Below are positions 1 through 10,325 of a stretch of DNA of 64,000 bases, one piece after another. Within the stretch, counting starts at the first letter, position 1. Each line of letters begins with the position of its first letter. The notes under the pieces are model-generated. The model ran no database searches, had not been told where the DNA came from, and saw nothing but the letters and a program-made list of their open reading frames with translations. The stretch is from Nostoc sp. TCL240-02 (GTDB lineage: Bacteria > Cyanobacteriota > Cyanobacteriia > Cyanobacteriales > Nostocaceae): contig NZ_CP040094.1 in the NCBI RefSeq assembly GCF_013343235.1, forward strand, positions 3,348,501-3,412,500, read 5' to 3'. The position numbers and the translations under genes were made by a program.

Positions 1-366
1 TTGAACGTTAGACTTGTAGCAGGAGCATGACTACCTGATATATACATTACTTAACTCTTTCTACTCACAGTTTTCCCTATATTGAAATCAAAGTTTTAAA
101 ACATAAGTTAATTCACCTCATTTGTTCGCACAATACCTTTTCTAGCTTGGTTTAGATTCTAATTATCGTCAATCAAAGGAGAAGCTTCAGCCCCGACCCC
201 CAGCGTATGACATTATAGTGTACGATTTTTCAGGTATCTGAAATTTGGGAATTGGGGATTGGGAATTGGCCAATAATCAATACTTCTTTTTTCCATACTT
301 ACCCTGCTCCTTTTCTTTCCCATTCCCATTCCCTATTCCCCATTCCTCATTCCCCATTCCCTCTTT
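1..366. other. Upstream intergenic region of apt
   Basis: No open frame with recognisable protein features is visible here on either strand. The first 240 bases are AT-rich with no clear repeat. The last 125 bases are short-repeat sequence, described separately. No convincing ribosome binding site precedes apt. Confidence 0.6.
241..362. repeat. Short tandem heptamer-type repeats before apt
   Basis: GGGAATTGGGGATTGGGAAT-type units (about 246-270) are followed by the complementary CCCATTCCC/CCCCATTCC type (about 317-360), so the two halves can pair as a long imperfect hairpin just ahead of the apt start. This is the short tandemly repeated repetitive (STRR) class known from Nostoc-type genomes. 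Confidence 0.75.
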
Positions 367-885
367 ATGGATTTAAAGTCTCTCGTTCGTGACATCCCAG
401 ATTTCCCAAAACCCGGAATTTTATTTCGGGATATTACTACATTACTGCGCGATCCAGAGGGATTGCGATACACTATTGACTTTTTAACACAAAAATGCCA
501 TGAAGCTGAAATAAAGCCAGATTATGTAATTGGTATAGAGTCAAGGGGATTTATTTTTGGCTCACCTCTGGCTTATCAATTAGGGGCTGGTTTTATTCCC
601 ATCCGCAAAAGAGGTAAGTTACCAGCAGCAGTTCACTCAATTGAATACGATCTAGAATATGGTACTGACTGTCTGGAAATGCATCAAGACGCTTTACATG
701 ACAGTAGCCGAGTTTTGATTGTGGATGATTTGATTGCCACGGGTGGAACTGCGAGTGCAACAGCAAAGTTAGTGCAGAAGATTGGCTGCGAATTAGTAGG
801 GTTTGGGTTTATTATCGAGCTACGGGATTTAGAAGGGCGTAAATATTTGCCAGACGTGCCGATTATCTCTCTAATCGAATATTAG
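367..885 (+). CDS. apt: Adenine phosphoribosyltransferase
   Basis: Salvages adenine by joining it to PRPP to give AMP in the cytoplasm. The 172-residue product matches the normal family length. The N-terminal [19 protein letters not shown] stretch is typical of Apt, the ESRGF motif lies near residues 58-62, and the PRPP-binding loop [13 protein letters not shown] spans about residues 116-128. The ATG start at 367 fits the family N-terminus, although no strong ribosome binding site precedes it; the leader is repeat sequence that could fold. The next gene begins after a 73-base repeat gap, so co-transcription is possible but not shown. Identity is secure. Confidence 0.96.
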   Translation: MDLKSLVRDIPDFPKPGILFRDITTLLRDPEGLRYTIDFLTQKCHEAEIKPDYVIGIESRGFIFGSPLAYQLGAGFIPIRKRGKLPAAVHSIEYDLEYGTDCLEMHQDALHDSSRVLIVDDLIATGGTASATAKLVQKIGCELVGFGFIIELRDLEGRKYLPDVPIISLIEY

Positions 886-963
886 TTATTTGTCATTGGT
901 CATTAGTCATTGGTCATTAGCAAAGGACAAATAACAAATAACAAAGGACAAAGGACAAATGAC
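886..963. repeat. Heptamer repeats linking apt and the permease gene
   Basis: GTCATTG/GTCATTA units (about 891-921) are followed by AAAGGAC/AAATAAC/AAATGAC units (about 922-963), which are roughly complementary and could form a hairpin. The repeat runs over the start codon of the following gene: the ATG at 959 is part of an AAATGAC unit. A related GTCATTT array begins at that gene's stop codon (about 2003-2033). Confidence 0.8.
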
Positions 964-2005
964 ATCTACGAGAATTTCTTTGGACACAGGTCGGGATTGG
1001 CTAATTAGGCTAGTTACGAGCGAAACTTTTGTTTATGTGGCAAAGCGGGTATTGCAGGCACTACTGACTTTGTTTTTGGCATCAGTATTATCGTTTTTCA
1101 TTATTCAACTTGCTCCAGGGGACTATGTAGATACGCTGCGGCAAAACCCGAAGATATCTCCAGAAAGAATTGAGGAAATAAAGCGGCAGTTTGGTCTGGA
1201 TAAGTCATGGCCAGAGCAATTTTGGCTATGGATATGGCGAATTTTGACAAAAGGGGATTTTGGTACGAGTTTTATTTATCAACGTTCAGTGGCATCGCTG
1301 TTGTGGGAAAGAGTACCAGCGACTTTGTTACTAGCGATCGCATCTTTAATTGTCACATGGGCGATCGCTATCCCTCTAGGGATTTTTGCTGCTGTTAACC
1401 AAAATAAGCTATCAGACAGACTTTTACAGGTGATTAGCTACGCCGGACAAGGCTTTCCTAGTTTCATCACTGCCTTGGCACTATTGGTTTTAGCCCAAAT
1501 CACCTCGCCCTTATTCCCCGTGGGTAGCATGACTAGCATTAATCACTCAGAACTGACGTGGTTCGGCAGAATCTTAGATATCGGCTGGCACATGATTTTA
1601 CCAACGATTGCCCTCTCAATTACTAGTTTTGCTGGTTTACAACGCATCACTCGCGGCGAATTATTAGATGTGCTGCGTCAAGATTATATTCAAACGGCTC
1701 GTGCCAAAGGACTGCCAGAAAACCGCGTCATCTATGTTCATGCTCTCCGTAATGCCGTAAATCCATTGATTACCTTATTAGGTTTTGAATTAGCTGGTTT
1801 ATTAAACGGTGCTTTCATTGCCGAATTTTTCTTTAACTGGCCGGGTTTAGGAAGGTTGACTCTACAAGCTTTACAGGCTCAAGATTTATATTTGTTAATG
1901 GCAAGCTTGGTAATGGGTGCAGTGTTGCTGATTGCTGGTAATTTAATCGCTGATTTAATGTTAAAAGCCGCCGATCCACGCATTCGCCTAGAAAATCTCA
2001 ATTAG
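959..2005 (+). CDS. ABC transporter permease, DppB/OppB type
   Basis: Inner-membrane permease of the peptide/nickel importer family (BPD_transp_1). The 348-residue protein has a cytoplasmic N-terminus, a first membrane segment near residues 30-55, a large external loop containing FGLDKSWPEQFWLW, and further hydrophobic segments. The EAA-type coupling loop (GELLDVLRQDYIQTARAKGL, about residues 237-256) contacts the ATPase, and the C-terminal FFNWPGLGRL motif is typical of DppB. No partner DppC, ATPase or binding protein lies nearby, so the rest of the transporter must be elsewhere, and the substrate cannot be named. The start codon lies inside a heptamer repeat without a Shine-Dalgarno sequence. 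Confidence 0.88.
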   Translation: MTSTRISLDTGRDWLIRLVTSETFVYVAKRVLQALLTLFLASVLSFFIIQLAPGDYVDTLRQNPKISPERIEEIKRQFGLDKSWPEQFWLWIWRILTKGDFGTSFIYQRSVASLLWERVPATLLLAIASLIVTWAIAIPLGIFAAVNQNKLSDRLLQVISYAGQGFPSFITALALLVLAQITSPLFPVGSMTSINHSELTWFGRILDIGWHMILPTIALSITSFAGLQRITRGELLDVLRQDYIQTARAKGLPENRVIYVHALRNAVNPLITLLGFELAGLLNGAFIAEFFFNWPGLGRLTLQALQAQDLYLLMASLVMGAVLLIAGNLIADLMLKAADPRIRLENLN

Positions 2006-2063
2006 TCATTTGTCATTTGTCATTTGTCATTGGTTTAATCCCACTCTCCCCATCCCCATCTCC

Positions 2064-2345
2064 ATGCTGTCCGAAGTCTATTACTTGGTGCGCTCAAAAA
2101 CTGACGGTAATTATCTCATCGCTCGTCCTGACACCGAAACATCAGGTTATTTATTGCTGTTTCAAGAAAACTTTGATGCCCTTAGTTATCTCAACACCCA
2201 TGCGGCAGAAGTGGCAAATCGCTTTTCTGTTGAATCTATTCCGCGTACACAGTTAGGAAACTTGCTCAAACGTTGGGGTTTTAGCGGTGTGGGTATTGTG
2301 AGTGACCCGTTATTGCCAAAAGTTGAGTTTTTGCAGCACAGCTAA
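2064..2345 (+). CDS. Conserved-looking small protein, unknown function
   Basis: I do not recognise this 93-residue protein. It starts MLSEVYYLVRSKTDGNYL and contains FQENFDALSYLNTHAAEVANRF and a C-terminal GFSGVGIVSDPLLPKVEFL. The pattern of alternating hydrophobic residues suggests a small soluble alpha/beta fold with no membrane segment. Longer frames begin inside the preceding GTCATTT repeat, so the ATG at 2064 is preferred. It follows the permease by 58 bases on the same strand and may be co-transcribed. A role in transport is not supported by anything in the sequence. Confidence 0.6.
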   Translation: MLSEVYYLVRSKTDGNYLIARPDTETSGYLLLFQENFDALSYLNTHAAEVANRFSVESIPRTQLGNLLKRWGFSGVGIVSDPLLPKVEFLQHS

Positions 2346-2389
2346 AAATTGCTAACAGTAAGCAATTACGGCAATTATGCGAACTTATG

Positions 2390-2956
2390 TTAAGTAAATA
2401 AGGAGGCAATCGCACAATTAAAATCAGGCAATATAGGTGAATTCAACTCATCACTATTGAACAAGGTAGCAACTAATTTTAAACTCGCTTTTTCACGCCG
2501 ATAAACTTCCACCTGTTGGTTGCGCCAATCCACAATCCAATATTCCCTAACACCTCTTGCTGAGTAAAGCTTTAGTTTAAATTCCCTATCCCGCTTTTCG
2601 TTCCCAGTACCAGCAGATAGAACCTCTACTACCAGTTCTGGCGCACCAGTCAAATGCCCCGCCTCGTCTAAAATCAGGGGCAATCTCTCATTGCTAGCCC
2701 AGACAACATCAGGAATCACATTATCATTATCGCCAAAAATTATGCCTGGAGCAGGTACGACTTGGCCCAAAGAAGTAGCTTGTGACCAGGTATCCAATGG
2801 AGCAATAATTCTGGCACAGACTTTTTGATGATTCCAGTGAGGCGCTCTGGTCACAAACAATTCTCCGTCAATAATTTCATAGCGGTTTCCGTTATCTGGA
2901 AACAACTCTAAATCGGCGGTAGTCCAGCGCACTCTTTCAGATATTGGCTGGTTCAT
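2390..2956 (-). CDS. Uma2-family (DUF820) restriction-endonuclease-fold protein
   Basis: This 188-residue protein belongs to the Uma2/DUF820 family, which has a PD-(D/E)XK nuclease fold and is highly expanded in filamentous cyanobacteria. Visible core: GDNDNVIPDVVWAS (Asp83), PELVVEVLSAGT (Glu107/Glu111), the basic KRDREFKLKLY helix and YWIVDWRNQQVEVYR near residue 139. The ATG at 2956 gives the usual family length. It stands alone between a + strand gene and purF. Substrate and biological role of the family are unsettled; nuclease activity is inferred from fold only. Confidence 0.85.
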   Translation of the reverse strand: MNQPISERVRWTTADLELFPDNGNRYEIIDGELFVTRAPHWNHQKVCARIIAPLDTWSQATSLGQVVPAPGIIFGDNDNVIPDVVWASNERLPLILDEAGHLTGAPELVVEVLSAGTGNEKRDREFKLKLYSARGVREYWIVDWRNQQVEVYRREKASLKLVATLFNSDELNSPILPDFNCAIASLFT

Positions 2957-2992
2957 AAACCATATTTGTTAGGGGATTTACCTATTTTAAAC

Positions 2993-3127
2993 GGATTGGG
3001 GATTGGGCATTGGGCATTGAGCAAAACAGTTCCGTTAGCGGTAGCGGGGCGTTTAGCCTGTGAAGAGTTAGGAGTTACGAATTCTCCCCCTGCTCCCTCA
3101 TCCCCTATTCCCCACTCCCCCAATCCC
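2993..3127. repeat. Short repeats downstream of purF
   Basis: GGATTGGGGATTGGGCATTGGGCATT units (about 2993-3018) and CCCCTATTCCCCACTCCCCC units (about 3102-3127) flank a short unique stretch and are roughly complementary, like the array before apt. The C-rich half abuts the stop codon of purF on the opposite strand. Confidence 0.65.
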
Positions 3128-4627
3128 TTACACCACTACCTTTTCTAAACTCAACTTAGAACGCTTCACTTGCTCAGGAATCGTTACTGGATAATCTCCA
3201 GTAAAGCAGGCAGAGCAGAAACTATTGGTGTCTTCTCGTGTCGCTTCTAGCATTCCTTCCCAACTCAGATAGGCAAGGCTATCTACTTCCAGTTGCTTGG
3301 CAATTTCCGCTACTGACTTGGTAGCAGCAATCAACTGATCTTGAGAATCGGTGTCGATGCCGTAGAAGCAAGGATGAGTTACTGGCGGAGAGGAAATTCG
3401 CATGTGTACTTCCACTGCACCCGCTTCACGCAAGGTTTTGACTAGTTTACGGCTGGTAGTACCCCGTACAATCGAGTCATCTACAATAATTACTCGTTTG
3501 CCTGCTAGCACATCTTTAAGAGGGTTAAGTTTCATGCGGATACCAGACTCGCGCATGGTTTGGGTTGGCTGAATAAAGGTTCGTCCAACATAGCGATTTT
3601 TAATCAGTCCTTCGGCGTAGGCTACACCAGAAGCTTGGGAAAATCCGATCGCAGCAGGAATACCAGAATCAGGAACACCAAAGACTATATCGGCATCGAC
3701 ACAAGATTCTTTGGCTAGTTGATGCCCTAACCGCATCCGATAGCTGTACAAACTCTCGTTGTGCATAATGCTATCAGGGCGGGCAAAGTAAATCATCTCA
3801 AAGATACACAATTTCCTTTGGGTCTGTTGACTCCAGTGATAGGAAGCCAAACCTTCTTCAGTAATCCAAACTAATTCACCTGGTTCTACATCTCGCAGGT
3901 ATTCGGCTCCAATGATGTCTAAACCACAAGTCTCGGATGCCAAAACGTAACGGACTGGATTACCCGCTAAAGTCCCAATTACTAGAGGACGAATACCATT
4001 GGTGTCACGGACACCCATAACGCCGTTAGGAGTGCCAATAACTAAACTAAAGGCTCCTTGGCAACGATGAAATGCCTGAATTGAACCTTCTAGCCAATCT
4101 GCGCCAGCATTGATTGCTTCTGCGATCGCAAAAGCAATCATTTCTGAGTCTGTTGTGGTAACTAAGTTGTATTTTTTCTCAAGCAACTCTTGACGCAGTT
4201 GCACTGTATTGACTAAATTACCATTGTGTGCTAAAGCTAATGAACCTAAGCGAGTTTCCAGAACTGCGGGTTGGGCATTAACTTTGCGGCTAGAACCTGT
4301 TGTGGAATAACGAGTGTGACCAACAGCAAGGCTACCAGGTAATTCATCCAAAACAGATTCATTGAAGACTTGAGACACCAAGCCCATATCTTTGTGGAGA
4401 TGGACTTTTGTACCTTCAAAAGTGGCAATACCAGCTGATTCTTGACCCCGATGCTGGAGGGCGTACAATCCAAAGTAGGTCAGTTTAGCAACGTTTTCTC
4501 CTGGTGCATAAATGCCAAAAACACCACAAGCTTCTTCGGGCTTGTCAGGCTGATTTTCATGACTATTAATTGGGTTGTTGTTAAGGTCGGGGTATTCATC
4601 CGAAGTGACAGAATGAATAGAGGTCAT
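3128..4627 (-). CDS. purF: Amidophosphoribosyltransferase
   Basis: Catalyses the first committed step of purine synthesis, PRPP + glutamine to phosphoribosylamine. The ATG at 4627 is chosen because AGGAG lies 10 bases upstream; a longer in-frame start at 4657 lacks this support. From 4627 the protein is 499 residues: a 33-residue propeptide, then CGVFGIY with Cys34 as the exposed N-terminal nucleophile after processing, a glutaminase domain with HRGQESAG, and a PRPP domain with VIIVDDSIVRGTTS. Cysteines in SETCGLD, HPCFYG and CSACF match the 4Fe-4S ligands of the Bacillus-type enzyme. purL lies 170 bases upstream on the same strand, so the two may be co-regulated. Confidence 0.96.
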   Translation of the reverse strand: MTSIHSVTSDEYPDLNNNPINSHENQPDKPEEACGVFGIYAPGENVAKLTYFGLYALQHRGQESAGIATFEGTKVHLHKDMGLVSQVFNESVLDELPGSLAVGHTRYSTTGSSRKVNAQPAVLETRLGSLALAHNGNLVNTVQLRQELLEKKYNLVTTTDSEMIAFAIAEAINAGADWLEGSIQAFHRCQGAFSLVIGTPNGVMGVRDTNGIRPLVIGTLAGNPVRYVLASETCGLDIIGAEYLRDVEPGELVWITEEGLASYHWSQQTQRKLCIFEMIYFARPDSIMHNESLYSYRMRLGHQLAKESCVDADIVFGVPDSGIPAAIGFSQASGVAYAEGLIKNRYVGRTFIQPTQTMRESGIRMKLNPLKDVLAGKRVIIVDDSIVRGTTSRKLVKTLREAGAVEVHMRISSPPVTHPCFYGIDTDSQDQLIAATKSVAEIAKQLEVDSLAYLSWEGMLEATREDTNSFCSACFTGDYPVTIPEQVKRSKLSLEKVVV

Positions 4628-4797
4628 GCTAGCTTTGCTCCTGGTGGGGGGGGTCAAGTCACTGGGATTATGTCTATAGATAGGTGTTGATTTCTTAATA
4701 AATCTTTAACCATCTATTAAAACAGTACCGTAATTATGCTCAGAGACGCTAATAGTTCTGAGTGATTAGTGCTGATTTCTGAGTGAAGTCTAAATAC

Positions 4798-7170
4798 TCA
4801 AGACTCAGAAATAGTTCTTTGGTTGGCGATACGCCTAGCGATCGCATGGAAATAGCGATCGCTCATATCTTCGATACTAACTTTGATTAAGACCTGATTA
4901 TCAGTGGTGAAAACCCCCAAACCCGTCTCAAAATTGCCAACTGTACCTAGTATTTGCCACTGTTGACCGAGATGTTCCTGTAAGTATGATTCCCAAATTG
5001 TTTGCTGTGCCGATGTTACAGAAACTAAAATCCTGGCACCACCTTCGGCAAACAGCACCTCATCGACACGGTTGTGCGTTGGTGCTATTTCTAAATTGAT
5101 TTCGGCACCAAGGTTGCCAGCAATACAACATTCGGCAAGTGCGATCGCAACTCCCCCTTCAGCAGAATCATGGGCTGAACGTACCCAACCATTACGAATT
5201 CCTTCCCGACAAACTTTTTGGACGCGGCGTTCCAAGTCAAAATCTACCAGTGGCGGTTTTCCGGCAACAGTATTGTGGATAGTAGCTAAATACTCAGATG
5301 CTCCCAAACTGATTTTGGATGCCAGAGGCAATCCGAGAAGGTAAATCACATCGCCGGATGCTTGCCAACCTTGTCCACCAATTTTGGTGATATCGGGAAT
5401 CAAGCCCACCATCCCCACTACAGGAGTGGGATAAATGGGTTGTGGGATGCCTTGAGAATCGAGGGTTTCATTGTATAAAGAAACATTTCCGCCTGTGACT
5501 GGTGTCGCCAATTCTCGGCAACCTTCCGCCAAACCGCGACAAGCTTCTGCCAATTGCCAATAACCAATCGGTTTTTCTGGAGAGCCAAAATTTAGGTTAT
5601 CCGTCACCGCCAGAGGTTCTGCACCCACACAGCTAAGATTGCGTGCAGCTTCTGCCACCACTGCCTTAGCTCCCTCATAAGGGTCAAGATAAACATAACG
5701 AGGATTACAATCTACTGTTGCTGCCACCCCTAATTTTAGATTTAGGATTTTAGATTTTAGATTGGGAATTTCTTCAAGGGGGCGCAACCGGATAACAGCC
5801 GCATCTGCACCACCTGGTAGTATAACTGTATTATTTTGTACTTGATGGTCATATTGACGATACACCCAGTTTTTAGATGCGATCGTGGGTGTATCGAGCA
5901 AAGTGAAGAGAATATCATTCCAACTTTGCACACCTTCTTGGAGTTCTATGCCAGCAGTTGTGCAAGCAGGTAAAGAATCAGGAGTCCATTCCCAAGCTTG
6001 ACGGGCATATTCTGGCGCTTCTGCCAACAACTCCCGGTTATATAGTGGGGTATTTTCCGCCAAAGCCTCGGCGGGAATTTCTGCTGCTACTCCACCCTGA
6101 AAGAGAATCCGCACGATGGGTTCAGCGATGACAGTACCGGCGACAACGGCTTGAAGTCCCCAACGATGAAAAATGTCGATTAATTCTTGCTCGCGCCCCT
6201 TATGGGCAACGAACAGCATTCGTTCTTGAGATTCCGAAAGCAGATATTCATAAGGAACCATCCCCGTTTCTCTAGCGGGAATTTTATCTAAATCTAGTTC
6301 AATTCCTACTCCACCTTTTGCCGCCATCTCTGAAGTAGAACAGGTGATTCCAGCTGCTCCCATATCTTGGGCGGCGACAACTGCACCTGTTTTAAACGCC
6401 TCTAGACAAGCTTCAATTAACGACTTTTCCAAAAATGGATCGCCTACTTGCACAGCCGGGCGATCGTCTATTGACTGATCGCTCAATTCTGCACTGGCAA
6501 AACTTGCGCCTCCCATACCGTCGCGCCCGGTGGTGGAACCAACATACAGCACGGGGTTTCCTAAGCCAGATGCCCCAGATTTGACGATTTCTGACGTTTC
6601 CATTAATCCTAGTGCCATAACATTCACTAGGGGATTACCAGAATAAGCTGGATCAAAGTAAACTTCGCCGCCTACTGTTGGTACTCCAACGCAATTACCA
6701 TAATGTGAAATCCCCGCTACTACGCCTTGGAACAGCCTTTGAGTTTTGGCATCTTCTAGGGAACCGAAGCGTAGGGAATTTAATAGAGCAATGGGACGCG
6801 CACCCATTGTAAAAATATCTCTAAGAATACCGCCCACTCCCGTTGCTGCACCTTGAAATGGTTCTACAGCTGAGGGGTGGTTGTGGGATTCAATCTTAAA
6901 AGCTAGTTGGAGTCCGTCACCTAAATCTACAACACCAGCATTTTCACCAGGCCCCACGAGGATGCGGGGCCCCTCAGTGGGAAATTGTTTGAGTAGAGGT
7001 CGAGAATTTTTGTAACAGCAATGCTCTGACCACATTACCCCGAACATTCCCAGTTCAGCTTTGTTGGGATGACGGCCTAACCGACGGACAATTTCTGCGT
7101 ATTCTTCTGGTTTAAGACCTTCAGCAGCGATTTCTTGAGGGGAAAAAAAAGCAGGAGATGTGGCGGTCAT
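4798..7170 (-). CDS. purL: Phosphoribosylformylglycinamidine synthase subunit PurL
   Basis: Large subunit of FGAM synthase (small PurL type, needing PurS and PurQ); it converts FGAR to FGAM with ATP and glutamine-derived ammonia. The 790-residue protein has the family N-terminus ([26 protein letters not shown], about residues 18-43, with the [12 protein letters not shown] motif after it), [20 protein letters not shown] and, in the second half, the PurM-like [17 protein letters not shown]. Between the halves, about residues 468-480, lies [11 protein letters not shown], encoded by a short repeat also found between genes, which looks like an in-frame insertion. It precedes purF on the same strand. 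The ATG at 7170 fits the family. Confidence 0.96.
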   Translation of the reverse strand: MTATSPAFFSPQEIAAEGLKPEEYAEIVRRLGRHPNKAELGMFGVMWSEHCCYKNSRPLLKQFPTEGPRILVGPGENAGVVDLGDGLQLAFKIESHNHPSAVEPFQGAATGVGGILRDIFTMGARPIALLNSLRFGSLEDAKTQRLFQGVVAGISHYGNCVGVPTVGGEVYFDPAYSGNPLVNVMALGLMETSEIVKSGASGLGNPVLYVGSTTGRDGMGGASFASAELSDQSIDDRPAVQVGDPFLEKSLIEACLEAFKTGAVVAAQDMGAAGITCSTSEMAAKGGVGIELDLDKIPARETGMVPYEYLLSESQERMLFVAHKGREQELIDIFHRWGLQAVVAGTVIAEPIVRILFQGGVAAEIPAEALAENTPLYNRELLAEAPEYARQAWEWTPDSLPACTTAGIELQEGVQSWNDILFTLLDTPTIASKNWVYRQYDHQVQNNTVILPGGADAAVIRLRPLEEIPNLKSKILNLKLGVAATVDCNPRYVYLDPYEGAKAVVAEAARNLSCVGAEPLAVTDNLNFGSPEKPIGYWQLAEACRGLAEGCRELATPVTGGNVSLYNETLDSQGIPQPIYPTPVVGMVGLIPDITKIGGQGWQASGDVIYLLGLPLASKISLGASEYLATIHNTVAGKPPLVDFDLERRVQKVCREGIRNGWVRSAHDSAEGGVAIALAECCIAGNLGAEINLEIAPTHNRVDEVLFAEGGARILVSVTSAQQTIWESYLQEHLGQQWQILGTVGNFETGLGVFTTDNQVLIKVSIEDMSDRYFHAIARRIANQRTISES
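5731..5768. repeat. TTTAGATT-type short repeat inside purL
   Basis: TTTTAGATTTAGGATTTTAG and neighbouring bases form a low-complexity repeat inside the purL reading frame. The same type of sequence (GATTTTAGATTTTAAATTTC and the complementary CCAAAATTCAAAATC) occurs between genes at about 53340-53392. The copy in purL keeps the frame open. Confidence 0.75.
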
Positions 7171-7679
7171 GGAAATAATGCACCAATTGTACAGAGCATT
7201 ATTCTACCGATTTACTTGCCCTGTAGGTGCATTTATTAGCATAGTTCATAACTATATGACGCTAAAGATTTAAAAAAATAAATAAATTTACTTAAAGATA
7301 CATATTTTTGTACACCTAAAGATAGATTGTATTCAACGCTAAATCACTGGTAAATATACTGATAAAGCTTAAGTAATAAAATTTTCTTCCCTTGTAATAT
7401 GCATAGGTCATTTCCAGATTATAGAAATGGCTATCAGCCTGTCAGATCCTCCACTAGTTGAATGCAGAAAAAATTCATAGGATGCGATGCGATTGCAAGT
7501 TTTAATGCCCTGCAATCTAAATTCTCTCGTTGGCATTTCATTCGCTTGAAGTGACTCATACAACAGCAAACTCAATCACTAAATGTCTCTTGGAGAAAGG
7601 ATTCTGGGAATTTGCTTCCGAAACTGCTCATCTGAGTCAGCAAATCGACCGTACTAACGTAACTTAGAGGATTTTGATC
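7171..7679. other. Intergenic region between purL and the repeat-protein gene
   Basis: A 509-base divergent gap with no recognisable gene. It must hold the purL promoter on one strand and the promoter of the glycine-rich gene on the other. An AGAGGA ribosome binding site at 7666-7671 serves the downstream ATG at 7680. No repeat or RNA gene was recognised. Confidence 0.55.
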
Positions 7680-10092
7680 ATGCCTAGACTTACTGTTCCA
7701 CCAAATCTCATCGGCACCAATTCTCCCGACACTTTAGTCGGGAAACAGTTAAATGCATCTCTGGCAATTGGTATTGATATTTTAACTGGAGGTTTCATTT
7801 GTACACTCTCAGGAAATGACACTATTGAGGGCACGGCTGCTGGCAGCAACAACGGCTCCGGCAACGGCGGTACAGGGACAGGCATTGGCAACAACAAAGC
7901 CAGTATTAATACAGGGGAAGGAAAAGACATGATCGTTGGCACTGGTACTGGTGGTAACGGCAGCAACGGCGGTAAAAAACCCGGCAATGGCGGTACTGGG
8001 AAAGGCATCGTCAACAACAAAAGCAGTATTAATACAGGAGATGGAAACGACACGATAGTCGGGACTGGCACTGGCGGCAATGGTGGTACTGCTGGCAAGT
8101 TCTTCGGCAACTTATTGGGCAACGGCGGCAACGGCGGTACTGGGACTGGTATTACTAACAGTGGAGGTCTAAATGGATGAAATGGAAACGACACGATAGT
8201 CGGCACCGATACTGGTGGCAAAGGCGGCGGTGGCAGTAGCGAAAACCCCGGCAATGGCGGTATTGGGATAGGCATCGCCAACAACAAAGGCAGTATTAAT
8301 ACAGGGGACGGAAATGACACGATTGTTGGCACTGGTACTGGTGGTAACGGCGGCAATGAAGGCTTTCAGGGTGGCAGCGCTGGTACTGGGACAGGCATCG
8401 CTAACAGTGGCAGTATTAATACAGGTGACGGAAACGACACAATTACTGGCATCGGTACTGGCGGCAACGGCAGCAATGACAGCTACGCGGGTGGCAACGG
8501 CAATACTGGGACAGGCATCGCTAACAGTGGCAGTATTAATACAGGGGACGGAAATGACACGATCAACGCCACAGGCAAGGGCGGCAGCCCTAGTTACGGC
8601 CGCAGCCCTGGCCTCACCGAAGATGGGACTGGCATCAGCAATAGTGGCGAACTGGACACCGGGGAAGGACAAGACACGATCGTCGGTACAGGTACTGGCG
8701 GTATCGGTGCCAGCGGTCTCGGCGCCAGCTTCGGGGGTAATGGAATTGGCATTTCTAATAGTGGCAGCCTGAATACAGGGGAAGAAAATGACACGATCGC
8801 CGGTATCGGTACTGGCGGCAACGGCGCTGCTGGTGGTATCGCCGGCGGCTCTGGGGGTGCTGGAACGGGCATCGCTAACACTAGCAAACTTTACACTAGG
8901 GATGGAAAAGACACGATTATCGGCACAGGTACTGGCGGCAAAGGTGATAGCGGCGATTTTTCCCCCGGCAACGGCGGTACTGGCACTGGCATTGCTAACA
9001 GTGGCATTTTAAATGTAGGGAATGGACAAGACACGATCAACGGCACAGGGAAGGGCGGCATCGGCGGCAATGGCGTCTTCAGCAGCGGCCTTGGTGGTGC
9101 TGGAATCGGCATTGCTAACAGTGGTAGTCTGAATGCAGATGAGGGAAAAGACACGATCAACGGCACTGGTATCGGTGGTCTCGGTGGCGATGCCTCACCC
9201 ATCACTGCTCCTGGTGGCGTTGGCGGGACTGGGATCGGCATCAGCAACAGTGGCAAACTGGATACCGGAGACGGAGAAGACACGATCTCTGGCACAGGGC
9301 AGGGCGGCATCGGCGGCATCGGGACTATTGATGTCGTTGATGACATCGATAGTAGTGAGCGTGTCGGGGGTAACGGCGGTGCTGGAATTGGCATCAGCAA
9401 CAGTGGCAAACTGGATACTGGAGACGGAGAAGACACGATCGTCGGCACTGGTAATGGCGGTAAAGGAAGCATTGCTCCCTCTGGCATTGGCGATAGCGGT
9501 GCTGGAATCGGCATCCAGATCATTAAAGATGGCACTATTACTACAGGGTCAGACAGGGACATAATTACGGGTTATGGGAACAGTTCTGGAACAAACTCCA
9601 CTGCATTTGGCATCGTCAACGATGGAATAATTGATACTGGCAATGGTTCTGACAAGCTTACTGGATAGGCGACAGCAACAATTGGTGGTACTGCTTATGG
9701 TTGGTACTGCTTATGGTATTTATGGAGAAGGAATCATCAAGACTGGCAACGGCAATGACCAAATTATCGCCACCAGCACCCTAGATGGAGTTCAACATAA
9801 AATCACCATCGGTGGCGGAATCAACATTGCTCTAGGCGCTGGGAATGACTACTTCAAAGGGTTCGGGGAAGCAACTGTTGATGGCGGAGATGGTTTTGAC
9901 ACCCTCGATCTCAAGGCTTTCAAGCGCTCTGAACTCATAGTATCTGGTGTTAATTCGGGCAATACCCTTAACTCTGCCAACCTCACTTTCAACAGCAATG
10001 GAAACTCCATTAGCTTATCTACGACTGGCTTTGAGAAATTTATCTTTGCTGATAGCTCTTTCTGCTACAGCAGTTTAGCAAACGGGGCATAG
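7680..10092 (+). pseudogene. Glycine-rich RTX-like tandem-repeat protein gene, broken
   Basis: The frame opens at ATG 7680 behind AGAGGA and, ignoring lesions, would encode about 800 residues. It is made of roughly 15 modules of about 38-45 residues, each with one RTX-like turn (TGDGNDTIVGTGTGG) and a Gly-rich segment ending GTGIANSGSLN. The GxGxDxI core matches the calcium-binding nonapeptide of secreted RTX proteins, but there is one per module rather than a continuous run. Three lesions break it: an in-frame TGA at 8178-8180, a TAG at 9666-9668, and a 16-bp tandem duplication at 9686-9717 that shifts the frame. Beyond it, frame +1 continues GTAYGIYGEGIIKTGNGNDQ to a non-repeat tail ending at 10092. 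The long frames on the other strand are proline-rich mirror images of the repeats. No signal peptide is visible; type I secretion is inferred. Confidence 0.85.
9686..9717. repeat. 16-bp perfect tandem duplication
   Basis: TGGTACTGCTTATGGT occurs twice head to tail (9686-9701 and 9702-9717). Removing one copy restores an open reading frame from the repeat modules into the C-terminal tail, so this is the likely frameshifting event. Confidence 0.95.
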
Positions 10093-10325
10093 GTTTATGA
10101 ATTTCTCTGTCTCGTGTTTTACCTTCTAAGTGTCTAATCAGTGTTATTTGCTCTTAAGTTGACAAAGCATTTACCAGCGTATATATTCTTAGTTCCAAAT
10201 TTGCATAGATTTACTACGACTCAGAGATTATTCGGGTATATGCAGTTTAGCTGTAACAATCAAGTGACGAGAATCACACATATCTATGATTACGATCCTC
10301 TCTCTGCGATCGCTAACTAGGCATA

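Noticed and set aside
2966..3148. Small + strand gene downstream of the Uma2 gene
   Set aside because: The frame is mostly translated heptamer repeats and overlaps the end of purF; no protein features.
5072..5344. Plus-strand frame inside purL
   Set aside because: It lies wholly within purL in antisense and has no independent support.
7664..9562. Long proline-rich open frames on the minus strand across the repeat gene
   Set aside because: They are mirror translations of the Gly-rich repeats (GGNGG on one strand gives PPLPP on the other), have no ribosome binding sites and stop and start with the repeat.
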